Below, one piece after another: positions 43,232 to 52,697 of a stretch of 64,000 nucleotides of DNA. The DNA lies in the NCBI RefSeq assembly GCF_029531655.1, contig NZ_JANRMI010000005.1, positions 186,001-250,000 of the forward strand, in the 5' to 3' direction. Every line of letters starts with the position of its first letter. Position 1 is the first letter of the stretch. Position numbers and translations under genes: made by a program. The notes under the pieces were generated by a model that worked only from the letters and a program-made list of their open reading frames with translations, had not been told where the DNA came from and made no database searches. The DNA is from Bdellovibrio svalbardensis. GTDB taxonomy: Bacteria > Bdellovibrionota > Bdellovibrionia > Bdellovibrionales > Bdellovibrionaceae.

Positions 43232-44619
43232 TATTTCGCTCTCCCACCGACCATCAAGCTTGATACCAGGATTTGCGGCTGCCCGACGGCTGCTGGAATA
43301 CTTCCACTCACGGAGCCACACATTCCCGTTGCAAGTTTTAGGTCTTTAGAAACTTTTGTGATCTTGCCCAGAGTATCAATACCACGACCGATCAAACACG
43401 CACCCTTCACAACTTCTTCAACCCGACCATTGCGAATGATATAACCCTCTTGAACTTGGAAATTATAGTCGCCAGTTCCTGGGTTGACCGAGCCACCGCC
43501 CATCTTTTTCGCATACAAGCCATAGTCCACATCGCGAATCATGTCTTCAAAGGAATCCTTACCGGCGCCAATGAAGGTGTTTCTCATGCGCGAAGCCGGA
43601 GCGTATTTGTATGATTGGCGACGACCACTTCCGGTTTTCTCATATCCGGTTTGTATCGCTCCCATCTCGTCGACGATATAAGATTTCAAAACGCCATTTT
43701 CAATCAGGGTCGTGCGTTTTGTCTTATTGCCTTCATCATCCATATTCAAAGATCCCCAACCATTTTCAATGGTGCCATCATCAATGGCATTGACGCATTC
43801 ATTGGCGATCTTTTGACCCAGTTTACCAGCAAATACAGAGGCCCCCTTGGCAACACTGGTCGTTTCAAGTCCATGACCACAAGCCTCATGGAAGATCACT
43901 CCGCCAAATGAATTATCAATCACAACGGGCATCTCGCCCGCTGGAGCATATTGCGCAGTCGTGAGTCTCATCGCGCGATCGACGTTTTCATGAGTGAACT
44001 TTTGCAAATCAACGCGATCAAAAAGATCCGAAGTTCCCATGTGCCCTTCATTATCCGCAGAGCTTTCTTTCACGCCCATGTGTTCAACAAAGGTTTCCAG
44101 ACGAATGCGCGAATAAGCACGCTCATCATAGGCAATCAGTCCGCGAGAGTTGGCAATTTGAACGCGCTGGAACTTTTCATTCAATCCCGCTTCCACTTGC
44201 GTGACCGCAGAATTTCGATTGCGTGCATGTTGATCAATGGAGTTCAACCATTGAAACTTTTTGTCGCGATTCATCTCCCAAGGTTTTTCCCCGAAAGTAT
44301 GAATCGAGTCGAAAGGTACTTGCATCAGCGGCATTGATTTTTTTGCTTCACCCGAGCCCCGGCTTTGTGCCGCATTCAAAGCAGCCTTCACCAAACCTGT
44401 CTCGGATAAATCATTTGTCGTGACATAGACGATCTCATGACCAAAGAACAAGCGAATGCCCGCACCATAAAGCTGCCCAACAATGGCTTGATCTGCTTTA
44501 GAGTTAAGAACAGTTAGATTTGAAGAGTATGTATCTTCCACGAAGATATCGGCGAAATCTGCCCCCGTAGACAAAGCTGCGTCCAGGGCTTTCGTGAGAA
44601 TTTGAGGTTGAATAATCAT
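43231..44619 (-). CDS. tldD: TldD metalloprotease catalytic subunit
   Basis: 462 residues. The zinc motif HEACGH (HExxxH) lies in FGGVIFHEACGHGLE near residue 235, with the later cysteine region (LATGMCGS). GGAGG precedes the ATG. It forms the TldD/E protease with the next gene product, to which it is translationally coupled. Cytosolic. Confidence 0.95.
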   Translation of the reverse strand: MIIQPQILTKALDAALSTGADFADIFVEDTYSSNLTVLNSKADQAIVGQLYGAGIRLFFGHEIVYVTTNDLSETGLVKAALNAAQSRGSGEAKKSMPLMQVPFDSIHTFGEKPWEMNRDKKFQWLNSIDQHARNRNSAVTQVEAGLNEKFQRVQIANSRGLIAYDERAYSRIRLETFVEHMGVKESSADNEGHMGTSDLFDRVDLQKFTHENVDRAMRLTTAQYAPAGEMPVVIDNSFGGVIFHEACGHGLETTSVAKGASVFAGKLGQKIANECVNAIDDGTIENGWGSLNMDDEGNKTKRTTLIENGVLKSYIVDEMGAIQTGYEKTGSGRRQSYKYAPASRMRNTFIGAGKDSFEDMIRDVDYGLYAKKMGGGSVNPGTGDYNFQVQEGYIIRNGRVEEVVKGACLIGRGIDTLGKITKVSKDLKLATGMCGSVSGSIPAAVGQPQILVSSLMVGGRAK

Positions 44620-44705
44620 GAGGCCTCCCTATCCGAAAAGGATAGCCCAGCCCTCTGAGCCGCCCAATAAAAATCGGCACAAGTCCTAAGTTTAATCCCA
44701 AGGTA

Positions 44706-45734
44706 TCATTTCCTGATCCCTAGACCAGGTCCACAGTATCCCCATTTCCGGCACTCAAAGTAAAAGGGATCACGAAGTTCTTTTTCACTTAAGAGCTGAT
44801 TGAGCTTTTGCAAGCGGTGCTCTTGGTTCTGCCGAGTTTGACTACGCGACATGCGAAAAAATGAACTCTCCGGCACCACCCGACTGCGAACATCCCAGAC
44901 CACTTTATGTCGCGCTCCCACCCAGTTGTACATCAGTTCAGGATCATAAAATTGCAACTCAATATGAGGCTCTGTTTCACTGGCCCATGCCGCATCCTCT
45001 CCTCGCAGGTAAGCCCAGAAGCTGAGGTCGCTTTTGCGCGCCTGAAAGGAAAGAAGTCTTAAGGGAACCAGAAGATGACGGCGCCAGTATTTCTCTAAAG
45101 TTTCCGGAAACAAATTGAGAACTTTCAAAAAACTTACAGCAAATGCCGCACAACCCGCACCCTGCCCCCACTGTGGATCTGCACGCAAACTTCCATATAT
45201 TTTTTGAAGATATAAACTTTCGTATTCTCGCAAATACTTTTGCACCCGCTGGCACTGCTCCTCATTCAACTTCAACTGGAATCGTCGCACATAGCCCTGG
45301 GACTCCAAAACAGAAAGCCACTTTAGCACTTCGTCATTTTTATAAAACCGCCCTTTAACATCGATTAAAAATGTTTCCAACGATCTACCTCGAGCCATCA
45401 AATCCCAAGCGTAAGAGGCCGTTGAACGATCCGAAGTCATTCCTCGATAAATTGCGGGAGCTGTTCCGCATTGTAACTTCACATTCACATGGGAAATCGC
45501 ATGAGGATAAAGATCATACCGATAGTTCTCACCATCTTTCATTCCAATTTGAGCGAAAGAGTTTCGAACCGTGCTGCGCACTAAACTTCCCGGAGTGCTC
45601 CAGTCTAAAGGTTTTGGAGCACGGTAAAATATGAATTCTAAATCGTGGGCCACACCAGGAATCGCGTATAGAATGAATCCTAGCAAAAGTAAAAACCTCA
45701 CGGCACGGTCCTTTCCTCTAAGCCACAGCTTCAT
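44706..45734 (-). CDS. Exported protein of unknown function with possible Cys/His site
   Basis: A 342-residue product with a basic N-region, a hydrophobic segment (about 13-28) and an A-H-D junction, so it is exported or anchored. Notable residues are YPHAISHVNVKLQCG (two His, one Cys) near 75 and GAGCAAFAVSFL near 190, where a Cys leads a helix as in papain-like folds. Two late cysteines (FECRKWGYCGPG) may be disulfide-bonded. No family is recognised and the enzyme idea is only a suggestion. Confidence 0.6.
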   Translation of the reverse strand: MKLWLRGKDRAVRFLLLLGFILYAIPGVAHDLEFIFYRAPKPLDWSTPGSLVRSTVRNSFAQIGMKDGENYRYDLYPHAISHVNVKLQCGTAPAIYRGMTSDRSTASYAWDLMARGRSLETFLIDVKGRFYKNDEVLKWLSVLESQGYVRRFQLKLNEEQCQRVQKYLREYESLYLQKIYGSLRADPQWGQGAGCAAFAVSFLKVLNLFPETLEKYWRRHLLVPLRLLSFQARKSDLSFWAYLRGEDAAWASETEPHIELQFYDPELMYNWVGARHKVVWDVRSRVVPESSFFRMSRSQTRQNQEHRLQKLNQLLSEKELRDPFYFECRKWGYCGPGLGIRK

Positions 45735-45894
45735 CAGATTTCGATTCTGCCTGCGAGTACAATTAATTCTCTGAAAGATTATTCGCGAAATCCTTGGGTG
45801 CCGGCCTTGCGCGCACAGTCCAGAAGGGCAATTCCCTTTCCTCCCCTTAGAATATGTGCTCTAGTTTATTTGGCAAAAAACGAGGAGCCTTCAA

Positions 45895-47205
45895 ATGACA
45901 AAGAAAAAAAGTTCGTCGCAATCAAAAACTTCCCCAAAAACATATGCGAGATCTTTAAGAACAAAAGCCATCCACGGTGAGGCCTTGTCTAAATCCTGGG
46001 AATTTTCGCATCATTTGATTCCACCTATGACCGCATCTACGACATTCCGCTTGGATTCTCTGCAAAGAGGCGCGGAAGGCTTCAGTACCTTTGGAGCTCA
46101 AAAAGGAGCTACCGACAAACCTATCTGGATCTATGATCGTCTGGAAGAGCCCACTACCAAAATGTTGGAAGACCAGTTGGCGGTGCTTGAAAAAGGCGAA
46201 TGCGCTATCACTTTTGGCAGCGGTATGGGAGCTATCGCCTCCACGCTGATGTCACTTCTTAAGAGCAATCAAAAAATTGTTGCCCATAGAACCCTTTACG
46301 GATGCACCTACAGCCTGATTACAAACTGGCTGCCTCGGTTTAATATTCAGCACTCTTTGATTGATGTGAACGATCTTGTCGCTTTGGAAAAAGAGCTTCA
46401 AGATCCTGCAACCCGCATTGTCTACTTCGAATCGGTTTCCAATCCTATTTTGGAAATTGCTGACCTGGAGAAAATTGCACAACTCGTAAAAAATGCGAAT
46501 AAAAAACGTACTAAAGACAATAGAATCTACACCGTTGTCGACAACACATTCGCCACACCTTGGGCTCTTCGCCCTATCGAATGGAATATTGATTTCGTGA
46601 TCCAAAGCTTAACCAAAAACATTTCCGGCTTTGGAACAGAAATGGGAGGCGCGGTGATCGCTCCCAAAGAACACGAGAGCATCCTAAGAGTCGCCCGTAA
46701 AGATTTCGGCGCAATCATTCATCCTTACTCTGCTTGGCATATTCTGGTTTATGGAATTTCCACACAAGCAATCCGCTTCGAGCAGCAGCAAGAATCTGCT
46801 TTGAAAATCGCTCAATTCCTAGAAAAGCATCCAAAAGTGGAACGAGTGATTTACCCGGGATTGAAAAGCCATCCTCAATTTAAAGAAGCAAAAAAATATT
46901 TGAAATCTCCAGAAGGAAAATTTGCTCCGGGCACGATGATTTCATTTCAACTTAAAGGCAATATGAAGAAGTGCGAAAAATTCGTCGATGATATCGCGAA
47001 AAATTCATATGCGATCACTCTGGCTGTCAGCTTAGGTTTGACCAAAACTTTGATTGAAGTTCCGGGCTATATGACTCATTCCGCGATCCCGAATGACAAG
47101 CGCGAAGAATCCGGCATTGATCCCCGTGCGATCCGTCTAAGCCTGGGACTGGAAAACGTTAAGGACATTATTCAAGATCTGCAAACAGCTCTCGCAAAGG
47201 TTTAA
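45895..47205 (+). CDS. Cys/Met-metabolism PLP enzyme (methionine gamma-lyase / cystathionine gamma-synthase type)
   Basis: 436 residues, with a basic N-terminus and then the PLP fold type I of the trans-sulfuration family. Motifs: FGSGMGAI phosphate-binding loop, ESVSNP, VDNTFATP (PLP-binding Asp) and the Schiff-base lysine in QSLTKNISGFG. The C-terminus has the RLSLGLEN signature. Members do gamma-elimination or gamma-replacement on methionine, homocysteine or O-acyl-homoserine. The active-site residues that separate these reactions are not conclusive by eye. GGAG precedes the ATG. Confidence 0.88.
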   Translation: MTKKKSSSQSKTSPKTYARSLRTKAIHGEALSKSWEFSHHLIPPMTASTTFRLDSLQRGAEGFSTFGAQKGATDKPIWIYDRLEEPTTKMLEDQLAVLEKGECAITFGSGMGAIASTLMSLLKSNQKIVAHRTLYGCTYSLITNWLPRFNIQHSLIDVNDLVALEKELQDPATRIVYFESVSNPILEIADLEKIAQLVKNANKKRTKDNRIYTVVDNTFATPWALRPIEWNIDFVIQSLTKNISGFGTEMGGAVIAPKEHESILRVARKDFGAIIHPYSAWHILVYGISTQAIRFEQQQESALKIAQFLEKHPKVERVIYPGLKSHPQFKEAKKYLKSPEGKFAPGTMISFQLKGNMKKCEKFVDDIAKNSYAITLAVSLGLTKTLIEVPGYMTHSAIPNDKREESGIDPRAIRLSLGLENVKDIIQDLQTALAKV

Positions 47206-47234
47206 AAATTGAAGCACGAGGCCGGAAAACAAGT

Positions 47235-47978
47235 ATGCAAAATAGACTGACATTGTGCACTTTAATCCTATCCCTATTGCTAGCTTGCTCATCCGAAGCG
47301 CGAGATGACTCCATCACTGTCGGCTATTTCGATTTGCCTCCGCATGGAACTCTAAAAAATGGGAAGGAAGTGGGGGCCGCACTGGAGTATTTTGACATCA
47401 TCGCCAAACAAATGGGCGTCAGATTTCACTATATTCAAGAACCGCTTTCACGCCTTCTGGTAGATAAAAAAATTGATTTGATTCTTTATTTAGGTAAAAC
47501 ACCAGCGCGTGAGAAAACTCATGTTTTCTTTCCAAATCCTCTGTTTAAAATGCAAGGCTCAATCACCGTTCGAAATGACAACCCGATTCTTGTTATCAAC
47601 CATATTGAGGATCTGAAGCATATGAAAATCTCAATATGGCAAGAGGGCTACCTATCACCTCTTTTGACTGCAGATCATCTGACGTTGGAAAAGATGACGG
47701 GCGATAACGTTACCGAAAGAAGCCTGCGCAAAGTTCTCTCGGGACGTTCTCAGGGATTTTATAGCCCCGAACTTCTTTCAGTGACCTACGCAATCAAAAA
47801 ACTTGGGCTGACAGAAAAACTTCGCATTATGAATCTTCCCGAAAAGCCCGTTGAGCTAAGCCCTGCATTCAGCAAAGCCAGCGCAACAAAGTACCAGGTT
47901 CGTTTCGAAAAAGAGTTTTTGAAGCTGCAAAGTAGACTTCCTTACAGCAAATTTCTCGAGACCTATCAGGTTCCATAA
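47235..47978 (+). CDS. Solute-binding-like (SBP_bac_3) lipoprotein
   Basis: A 247-residue product with a lipoprotein-type signal (LTLCTLILSLLLAC, Cys18). The mature part shows family 3 binding-protein features: ITVGYFDLPPHG, ALEYFDIIAKQMGV, and K-K-I-D-L-I-L-Y-L at the hinge. No transporter genes are adjacent, like the protein at 24012. The gene follows the PLP enzyme by 29 nt and is probably co-transcribed, hinting at an amino-acid ligand. Confidence 0.7.
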   Translation: MQNRLTLCTLILSLLLACSSEARDDSITVGYFDLPPHGTLKNGKEVGAALEYFDIIAKQMGVRFHYIQEPLSRLLVDKKIDLILYLGKTPAREKTHVFFPNPLFKMQGSITVRNDNPILVINHIEDLKHMKISIWQEGYLSPLLTADHLTLEKMTGDNVTERSLRKVLSGRSQGFYSPELLSVTYAIKKLGLTEKLRIMNLPEKPVELSPAFSKASATKYQVRFEKEFLKLQSRLPYSKFLETYQVP

Positions 47979-48006
47979 AAAAAGCCCCGATCTCTCGGGG
48001 CTTTTT
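47978..48006. terminator. Bidirectional terminator
   Basis: AAAGCCCCGA, loop TCTC, TCGGGGCTTT with A-run on the left and T-run on the right. It separates the solute-binding-like gene and the small basic protein gene. Confidence 0.9.
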
Positions 48007-48014
48007 AGTTCGAA

Positions 48015-48110
48015 CTACTTGCGAACTTTCGCTCTGTACATACGCTTTTTCTTAGCGATTCTTTTCATTCTGTGACGGATACCTTTTTTAGATTTACCTT
48101 TTGCAGCCAT
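48015..48110 (-). CDS. 31-residue very basic protein, possibly ribosome-associated
   Basis: The short frame reads MAAKGKSKKGIRHRMKRIAK followed by KKRMYRAKVRK and a TAG stop. It has a strong ribosome site (AAGGGGA, 7 nt before the ATG) and a terminator directly after. More than half the residues are K or R. Size, charge and codon use (AAA, CGT, GCT) match those of tiny ribosomal proteins, and tex and infA follow upstream on the same strand. It does not match bL36, bL34 or bTHX in detail, so the identity is open. Confidence 0.7.
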   Translation of the reverse strand: MAAKGKSKKGIRHRMKRIAKKKRMYRAKVRK

Positions 48111-48167
48111 TTTAATTCCCCTTAGCTTATTCCGCTCCGAAATTGTCAGAGCGGTATTTAATAAAAA

Positions 48168-50522
48168 CTATTTTTTTGTCGGAGTGTTCATCAAAGCCGC
48201 GAACGGATTGTTGAACGGATTTGCTGGTTTCGCCGGAGGTCCCGCTTGAGGTCTCGGCGCACCACCACCAGGAGGCATTCTTGGACCACCAGGTCTGTAA
48301 CCACCCTTTTGTTCCTGCGGAGGACGTCTTTCACCACGTGGTGCCGATGCCTCAGGAGCATCGTCCATTTTCATCGTTAATGAAATTTGATTCTTAACAG
48401 GATCTACCTTCAAAACCTTCACTGTTACATGATCACCAGGGTTTACAACCTTACGAGGGTCATCAACGAATTTGTGTGATAATGCAGAGATATGCACAAG
48501 ACCATCTTGGTGAACACCGATATCCACGAATGCACCAAAATTAGTAACGTTGGTCACGATACCTGGGCAGATCATACCTTCATTCAAGTCTTTCACTTCC
48601 ATGATGTCATCGCGGAATTGGAAAACCTTAAACGGATCACGTGGATCACGGCCTGGCTTTTCTAACTCTTTCACGATGTCGTCGAAAGTAAATTCACCGA
48701 CAAGCTTTGCCCATTTAGTTCTTTGTGCAACCAGCTTCTTAGCGCCTTCGCCGATAACTTCAGACAAAGAAACACCAAGATCCTTAGCCATATCAGCAAC
48801 TGCTTGATAACGCTCAGGATGAATTCCTGTAGAATCCAAAACCTGCTTGCTGGCAGGAATTCTTAAGAAACCCGCCGCTTGTTCGAAAACTTTCGCAGAG
48901 AACTTCGGAACTTTCAAAAGTTCCGAACGATCTGTGAACAAAGATTTCTTACGAGCCTCAACGATACCTTTCGCAAGTGCCGGCCCAATACCCGCAACAT
49001 GAGAAAGCAAAGCTGCAGAAGCAGTATTCACGTCAACGCCCACGTTATTCACGCAAGACTCAACAACCGCTTCCAATGATTTTTTCAATTGAGATTGATT
49101 CACGTCATGTTGGTATTGACCCACGCCGATAGACTTAGGATCTACCTTCACAAGCTCCGCCAAAGGATCTTGCAAACGACGCGCGATAGAGATCGCGCCT
49201 TTTACCGTCAAATCAAGATCCGGGAACTCTTCACGAGCGATATCAGACGCAGAGTACACAGAGGCACCTGATTCAGAAACCATCACAACCGGAATATTTT
49301 TACCAAGATCTTTCAAAACTTTACGCAAGAAAGTCTCAGTCTCACGACCTGCAGTACCGTTTCCGACAGCGATCGCTTCAATTTGGATTTGTTTTAGAAC
49401 TTCGTTGAACAATACTTTCGCCTTACGGTCAGCATCGTCACCCAATGTATAAAGAACCGTGTGAGAAATGAAAGCACCTGATTTATCAATCAAAGCCACT
49501 TTACAACCCGTTCTCAAACCAGGATCCACGCCCAATACGCATTTTGAACCGTATGGTGAACCCAACAACAGTTTACGAACGTTTTCTGCAAACACCGTGA
49601 TCGCATCCATGTCCGCTTTTTCTTTAAGAACGCGGTGAACTTCATTCACGATAGATGGCAGAACATAAACGTTCAAAGCCAAGCGAGCAGATTGCTTCAA
49701 GTACTCACCGATAGCATTATCAGGAGTTGTTGTTGCGAACTTCTCGTAAGACTTCAAATTGTCTTCATCATCAGCTTTAACGTCGATAGCCAATTCTTCT
49801 TCAGTCCAACCACGTCTCATCGCCAAATAGCGGTGATTGTTTTTTGAATCAAGAAGGTTCTTAACCGGCTCTTCAAACTCTTTGTACATTTCGAACTTGG
49901 AGTTTGGTTTGTAACCTTTAGCAGCTTTAGAAACTACGCGACCTTTTTCGTTGTAGTTCTTAGCCACCATTGCACGAAGCTCAACATCATTGGCAATTTT
50001 CTCAACCAAAATATCTTGTGCGCCTTTAAGCGCTTCTTCGTAAGTTACGATTTTGGCAGTTGGGTTTAAGAAGTTTTTCGCCTTCATTTCCATTGTCTGA
50101 TCGTCTTTGATCAAACCGTGGCCCATCTCCCAAATCCAAGAAGCCAAAGGTTCCAAGCCCGCTTCGCGAGCGATGGTAGCTTTGGTTTTCTTTTTCTTTT
50201 TGAAAGGTTTGTAGATTTCTTCCAACTCACCCAAGTCCCAAGAAAGCTCGATACGCTTCTGAACTTCGGCCGTAAGATTGTTCTGCTCCCCGATCTCTCT
50301 GATCAAGAAAGCTTTACGCTTTACGATTTCGTTGAAAGTCTCGTGACCCTCGATAACATTGCGAATTTGAACTTCGTCCAAATTGCCTGTTTTCTCTTTA
50401 CGGTAACGAGCGATGAAAGGGACTGTCGCGCCCTCAGCAGCAAGTTCGATCACTGCTTGTGCAGAACTTGCAGAAACTGTAGGGACAATACGAGCCAAAT
50501 AACTCTGAAGAGCCTGATCCAT
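48168..50522 (-). CDS. tex: Tex-family transcription accessory / RNA-binding protein
   Basis: 784 residues. N-terminal helical region with FIARYRKEKTGNLDE; YqgF-like RNase H fold (VLGVDPGLRTGCKVALID); helix-hairpin-helix region (GIGPALAKGIVEARK); and S1 domain at about 650-720 (GMICPGIVTNVTNFGAFVDIG). The last about 60 residues are a Pro/Gly/Arg-rich tail (GGYRPGGPRMPPGGG) not found in most Tex proteins and likely to add RNA binding. Tex is a cytosolic nucleic-acid-binding factor involved in transcription. Followed by the small basic protein gene. Confidence 0.94.
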   Translation of the reverse strand: MDQALQSYLARIVPTVSASSAQAVIELAAEGATVPFIARYRKEKTGNLDEVQIRNVIEGHETFNEIVKRKAFLIREIGEQNNLTAEVQKRIELSWDLGELEEIYKPFKKKKKTKATIAREAGLEPLASWIWEMGHGLIKDDQTMEMKAKNFLNPTAKIVTYEEALKGAQDILVEKIANDVELRAMVAKNYNEKGRVVSKAAKGYKPNSKFEMYKEFEEPVKNLLDSKNNHRYLAMRRGWTEEELAIDVKADDEDNLKSYEKFATTTPDNAIGEYLKQSARLALNVYVLPSIVNEVHRVLKEKADMDAITVFAENVRKLLLGSPYGSKCVLGVDPGLRTGCKVALIDKSGAFISHTVLYTLGDDADRKAKVLFNEVLKQIQIEAIAVGNGTAGRETETFLRKVLKDLGKNIPVVMVSESGASVYSASDIAREEFPDLDLTVKGAISIARRLQDPLAELVKVDPKSIGVGQYQHDVNQSQLKKSLEAVVESCVNNVGVDVNTASAALLSHVAGIGPALAKGIVEARKKSLFTDRSELLKVPKFSAKVFEQAAGFLRIPASKQVLDSTGIHPERYQAVADMAKDLGVSLSEVIGEGAKKLVAQRTKWAKLVGEFTFDDIVKELEKPGRDPRDPFKVFQFRDDIMEVKDLNEGMICPGIVTNVTNFGAFVDIGVHQDGLVHISALSHKFVDDPRKVVNPGDHVTVKVLKVDPVKNQISLTMKMDDAPEASAPRGERRPPQEQKGGYRPGGPRMPPGGGAPRPQAGPPAKPANPFNNPFAALMNTPTKK

Positions 50523-50563
50523 AGAACCTCTAGATTTATTGGAATAATTGGAGTTTTAAATCT

Positions 50564-50782
50564 TTATTTGTGACGGAACATGATCAGACCATGTGTTGGG
50601 TCGTAAGGTGATACCCCTACGCTCACACGGTCGCCCACAACCACACGAATATTAAAGCGTCTCATTTTTCCGCAAAGCTTTGCGTTGATGATCGCTTTAT
50701 TTTCGAGTTCGATCTTATAAAGACCCCCTGCAAGGGCGTCGATCACTTTTCCGTCAATTTGTACTAAATCGTCTTTTGCCAT
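50564..50782 (-). CDS. infA: Translation initiation factor IF-1
   Basis: 72 residues, full length for IF-1: an S1-like OB fold with GKVIDALAGGLYKIELENKAIINAKL and a C-terminal VGDRVSVGVSPYDPTHGLIMFRH. It binds the ribosomal A site during initiation. Upstream of tex on the same strand with a 41-nt gap, so possibly one transcript. Confidence 0.95.
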   Translation of the reverse strand: MAKDDLVQIDGKVIDALAGGLYKIELENKAIINAKLCGKMRRFNIRVVVGDRVSVGVSPYDPTHGLIMFRHK

Positions 50783-50832
50783 GTAGGTAAATTTCTAGGT
50801 CAGTTTAAGGGACCTTGCAATAGAATTCTGCC

Positions 50833-51486
50833 CTATGACATCTTCCTATTGCTGATCAGCATGCGTTTTCCGTCCTCAAAAAGGACTTCAAGTCGATCAT
50901 ATTCGTTTGAGAGAATGAATCCCCATCCAAAGATCTTGTGATCAATCGCAGTCTTGGCTTCATATTGAGCACCGATGCTATAAGGCTGAGCTTTCATCGA
51001 TTTATACTTATCATAAAGATCTGACCATTTGGCCTGCTCTTCATTTAAAGCTTTCTCAGCTTTGGTCGCCTTTTTTTCTTTTTTCTCTTTCTTGCCTGAG
51101 GTTGCTTTCTTTTCAGAAACTTCCTCAACCACCGCTTCCTCTTCCACTTCTGGCGCAGGTTTCACGGCTTTAGCTTCTTTAGCAGGCTTCACTTCTTTTG
51201 GGGCCTTTACAGGAGCTGCTTTCACCACTGGCTTAGCCGCGGGCTTTTCCGCAGCAGCTTTCGCGACTGGTTTAGCAGTCACTTTAGGAGCTGGTTTTGC
51301 CGAAGGTTTTGCAGTTTTAGCAACAGGCTTTGCCGCTGCTTTTGGAGCAGGCTTCGCCGCCGCTTTAGGGGCCGCTTTTGGAGCTGCTTTGGCAGCCGGT
51401 TTCGCAACAGCTTTCGCAGCAGGCTTTGCTGCTACTTTTTTAGCTTTTGCCGCAGGTGCTTCCTTTTTAGGAGCTTTCTTAGCCAT
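50833..51486 (-). CDS. Histone H1-like Lys/Ala/Pro-rich protein with conserved C-terminal domain
   Basis: 217 residues. About 1-115 is a repeat of K-P-A-A-K-A type units similar to histone H1 tails and bacterial nucleoid proteins (HctA, AlgP, H1-like). An acidic stretch follows (EVEEEAVVEEVSE), then a Lys/Glu helix, and a folded C-terminal part (about 160-217). This includes KIFGWGFILSNEYDRLEVLFEDGKR, resembling the F-G-x-G-x-V...I-x-V-x-F-x-x-G-x-[KR] type of small beta domain. DNA or RNA binding is likely through the tail. Adjacent to infA. Confidence 0.75.
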   Translation of the reverse strand: MAKKAPKKEAPAAKAKKVAAKPAAKAVAKPAAKAAPKAAPKAAAKPAPKAAAKPVAKTAKPSAKPAPKVTAKPVAKAAAEKPAAKPVVKAAPVKAPKEVKPAKEAKAVKPAPEVEEEAVVEEVSEKKATSGKKEKKEKKATKAEKALNEEQAKWSDLYDKYKSMKAQPYSIGAQYEAKTAIDHKIFGWGFILSNEYDRLEVLFEDGKRMLISNRKMS

Positions 51487-51611
51487 CTCAATTCCTCTCT
51501 TCCTAATAAGGTGAGAAATGATCGAAAAGTGTTTATAAACCAGATCTAACCTATTACACAGTGTCTTGACAGCAAAAAAATTATGAGAAAGTGTTAGCGC
51601 GAGGCATCACT

Positions 51612-52688
51612 ATGATAACAGCAGAAGTAATTAAAGATCTTCATTCTTCGGATCTCACTTATATATCCGGTTCTCTTCAATCAGTAGCAACGAAAGTTCT
51701 TCCTCCCGAACTCGCTGACAAAGACGTTTTGGTTTTTGTATCAAAGGCGGACCAACTTGAAGCTGCGCTCAAGGCACAGGCGCCCATCGTGGTCGCTCAT
51801 AAATCATTGAGCCTTCCAGCTCATGGTTCACAGAGTCTTCCGAATGACACAGGAACAACTTTCTTCCAAACCGGCAGCGTGCAGTTGGCAATGGCCGCAA
51901 TCCTTCCTCTGTTCGATGGAAAGATGAATCGCTTCAACCAAGAAGAGAAAATCCACCCCTCTGCTTGCATCCATCCGACCGCTCACCTGGGTAAAAACGT
52001 TTATGTAGGACCTTTTGCTGTCATTGGCGAACATGTCCGCATCGGCGACTATGCAACCATTGGGGCACACACCGTGATTGAGTGCTATGCCACCATCGGC
52101 GACCACACCCTGATTCACCCACAAGTTTTCGTAGGCGCTTACTGCGAACTTGGAGCTCATTGCGAAATCCACCCCCACACGACCATCGGTGCCGATGGCT
52201 TTTCGTTTGCGCCAACTCGCGAAGGTGTACACAAAAAAATCCCACAAATCGGCAAAGTCGTGATCGGTGATTGGGTTGAACTTGGTGCCAACTGCGCCAT
52301 CGACCGTGCCGCTCTTACAGAGACTCGCATCGGCAACGGCACTAAAATGGATAACTTCTGCCACATTGCTCACAACGTTATTATCGGCGAACACAACGTC
52401 ATGGCCGCAGGCTTTAAGATTGCTGGCTCCAGCACAGTTGGCAGCCATTGCATGTTCGGCGGCGACACTGTCGTCTCTGATCACGTCACGATCGTTGATA
52501 AAGTCATCGTCGGCGGCAAAAGTGGCGTCTCGAACGACATCCTCAAGCCGGGAGCCTATGCGGGCTACCCTGTGGAGCCACTTCGTGACAACATGAAGAC
52601 CCTTGCAACATTTGGAAACGGCAACTTGCCACGCATGAGAAAAGATATCGCCCGAATCATCAAACATTTGGGCCTTAAAGAAGAGTAG
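51612..52688 (+). CDS. lpxD: UDP-3-O-acylglucosamine N-acyltransferase
   Basis: From the ATG at 51612 (GAGG 7 nt upstream) the protein has 358 residues. The N-terminal uridine-binding domain is at about 1-105, followed by many left-handed beta-helix hexapeptide repeats ([14 protein letters not shown]...). The catalytic His is in [15 protein letters not shown], and GADGFSFA is a family marker. It adds the second 3-hydroxy-acyl chain in lipid A synthesis. lpxD usually lies with fabZ and lpxA; here it is alone with a small membrane protein gene, so it may be an additional copy. Confidence 0.92.
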   Translation: MITAEVIKDLHSSDLTYISGSLQSVATKVLPPELADKDVLVFVSKADQLEAALKAQAPIVVAHKSLSLPAHGSQSLPNDTGTTFFQTGSVQLAMAAILPLFDGKMNRFNQEEKIHPSACIHPTAHLGKNVYVGPFAVIGEHVRIGDYATIGAHTVIECYATIGDHTLIHPQVFVGAYCELGAHCEIHPHTTIGADGFSFAPTREGVHKKIPQIGKVVIGDWVELGANCAIDRAALTETRIGNGTKMDNFCHIAHNVIIGEHNVMAAGFKIAGSSTVGSHCMFGGDTVVSDHVTIVDKVIVGGKSGVSNDILKPGAYAGYPVEPLRDNMKTLATFGNGNLPRMRKDIARIIKHLGLKEE

Positions 52689-52697
52689 GAGCTCACT

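Noticed and set aside
51150-51480. Short repeated GC-rich units resembling a tandem or CRISPR-like array
   Set aside because: Repeats vary in length, have no regular spacers and encode the K-P-A-A-K repeat; there are no cas genes.
51029-51514. An open plus-strand frame rich in F, A, G and S
   Set aside because: It is the complement of the Lys/Ala/Pro-rich repeat of the 50833 gene, which has a plausible folded C-terminal domain and start.
51828-52667. A 279-codon open frame on the minus strand inside lpxD
   Set aside because: It mirrors the strongly supported LpxD hexapeptide gene and has no family features or ribosome site; it is a codon-bias shadow.
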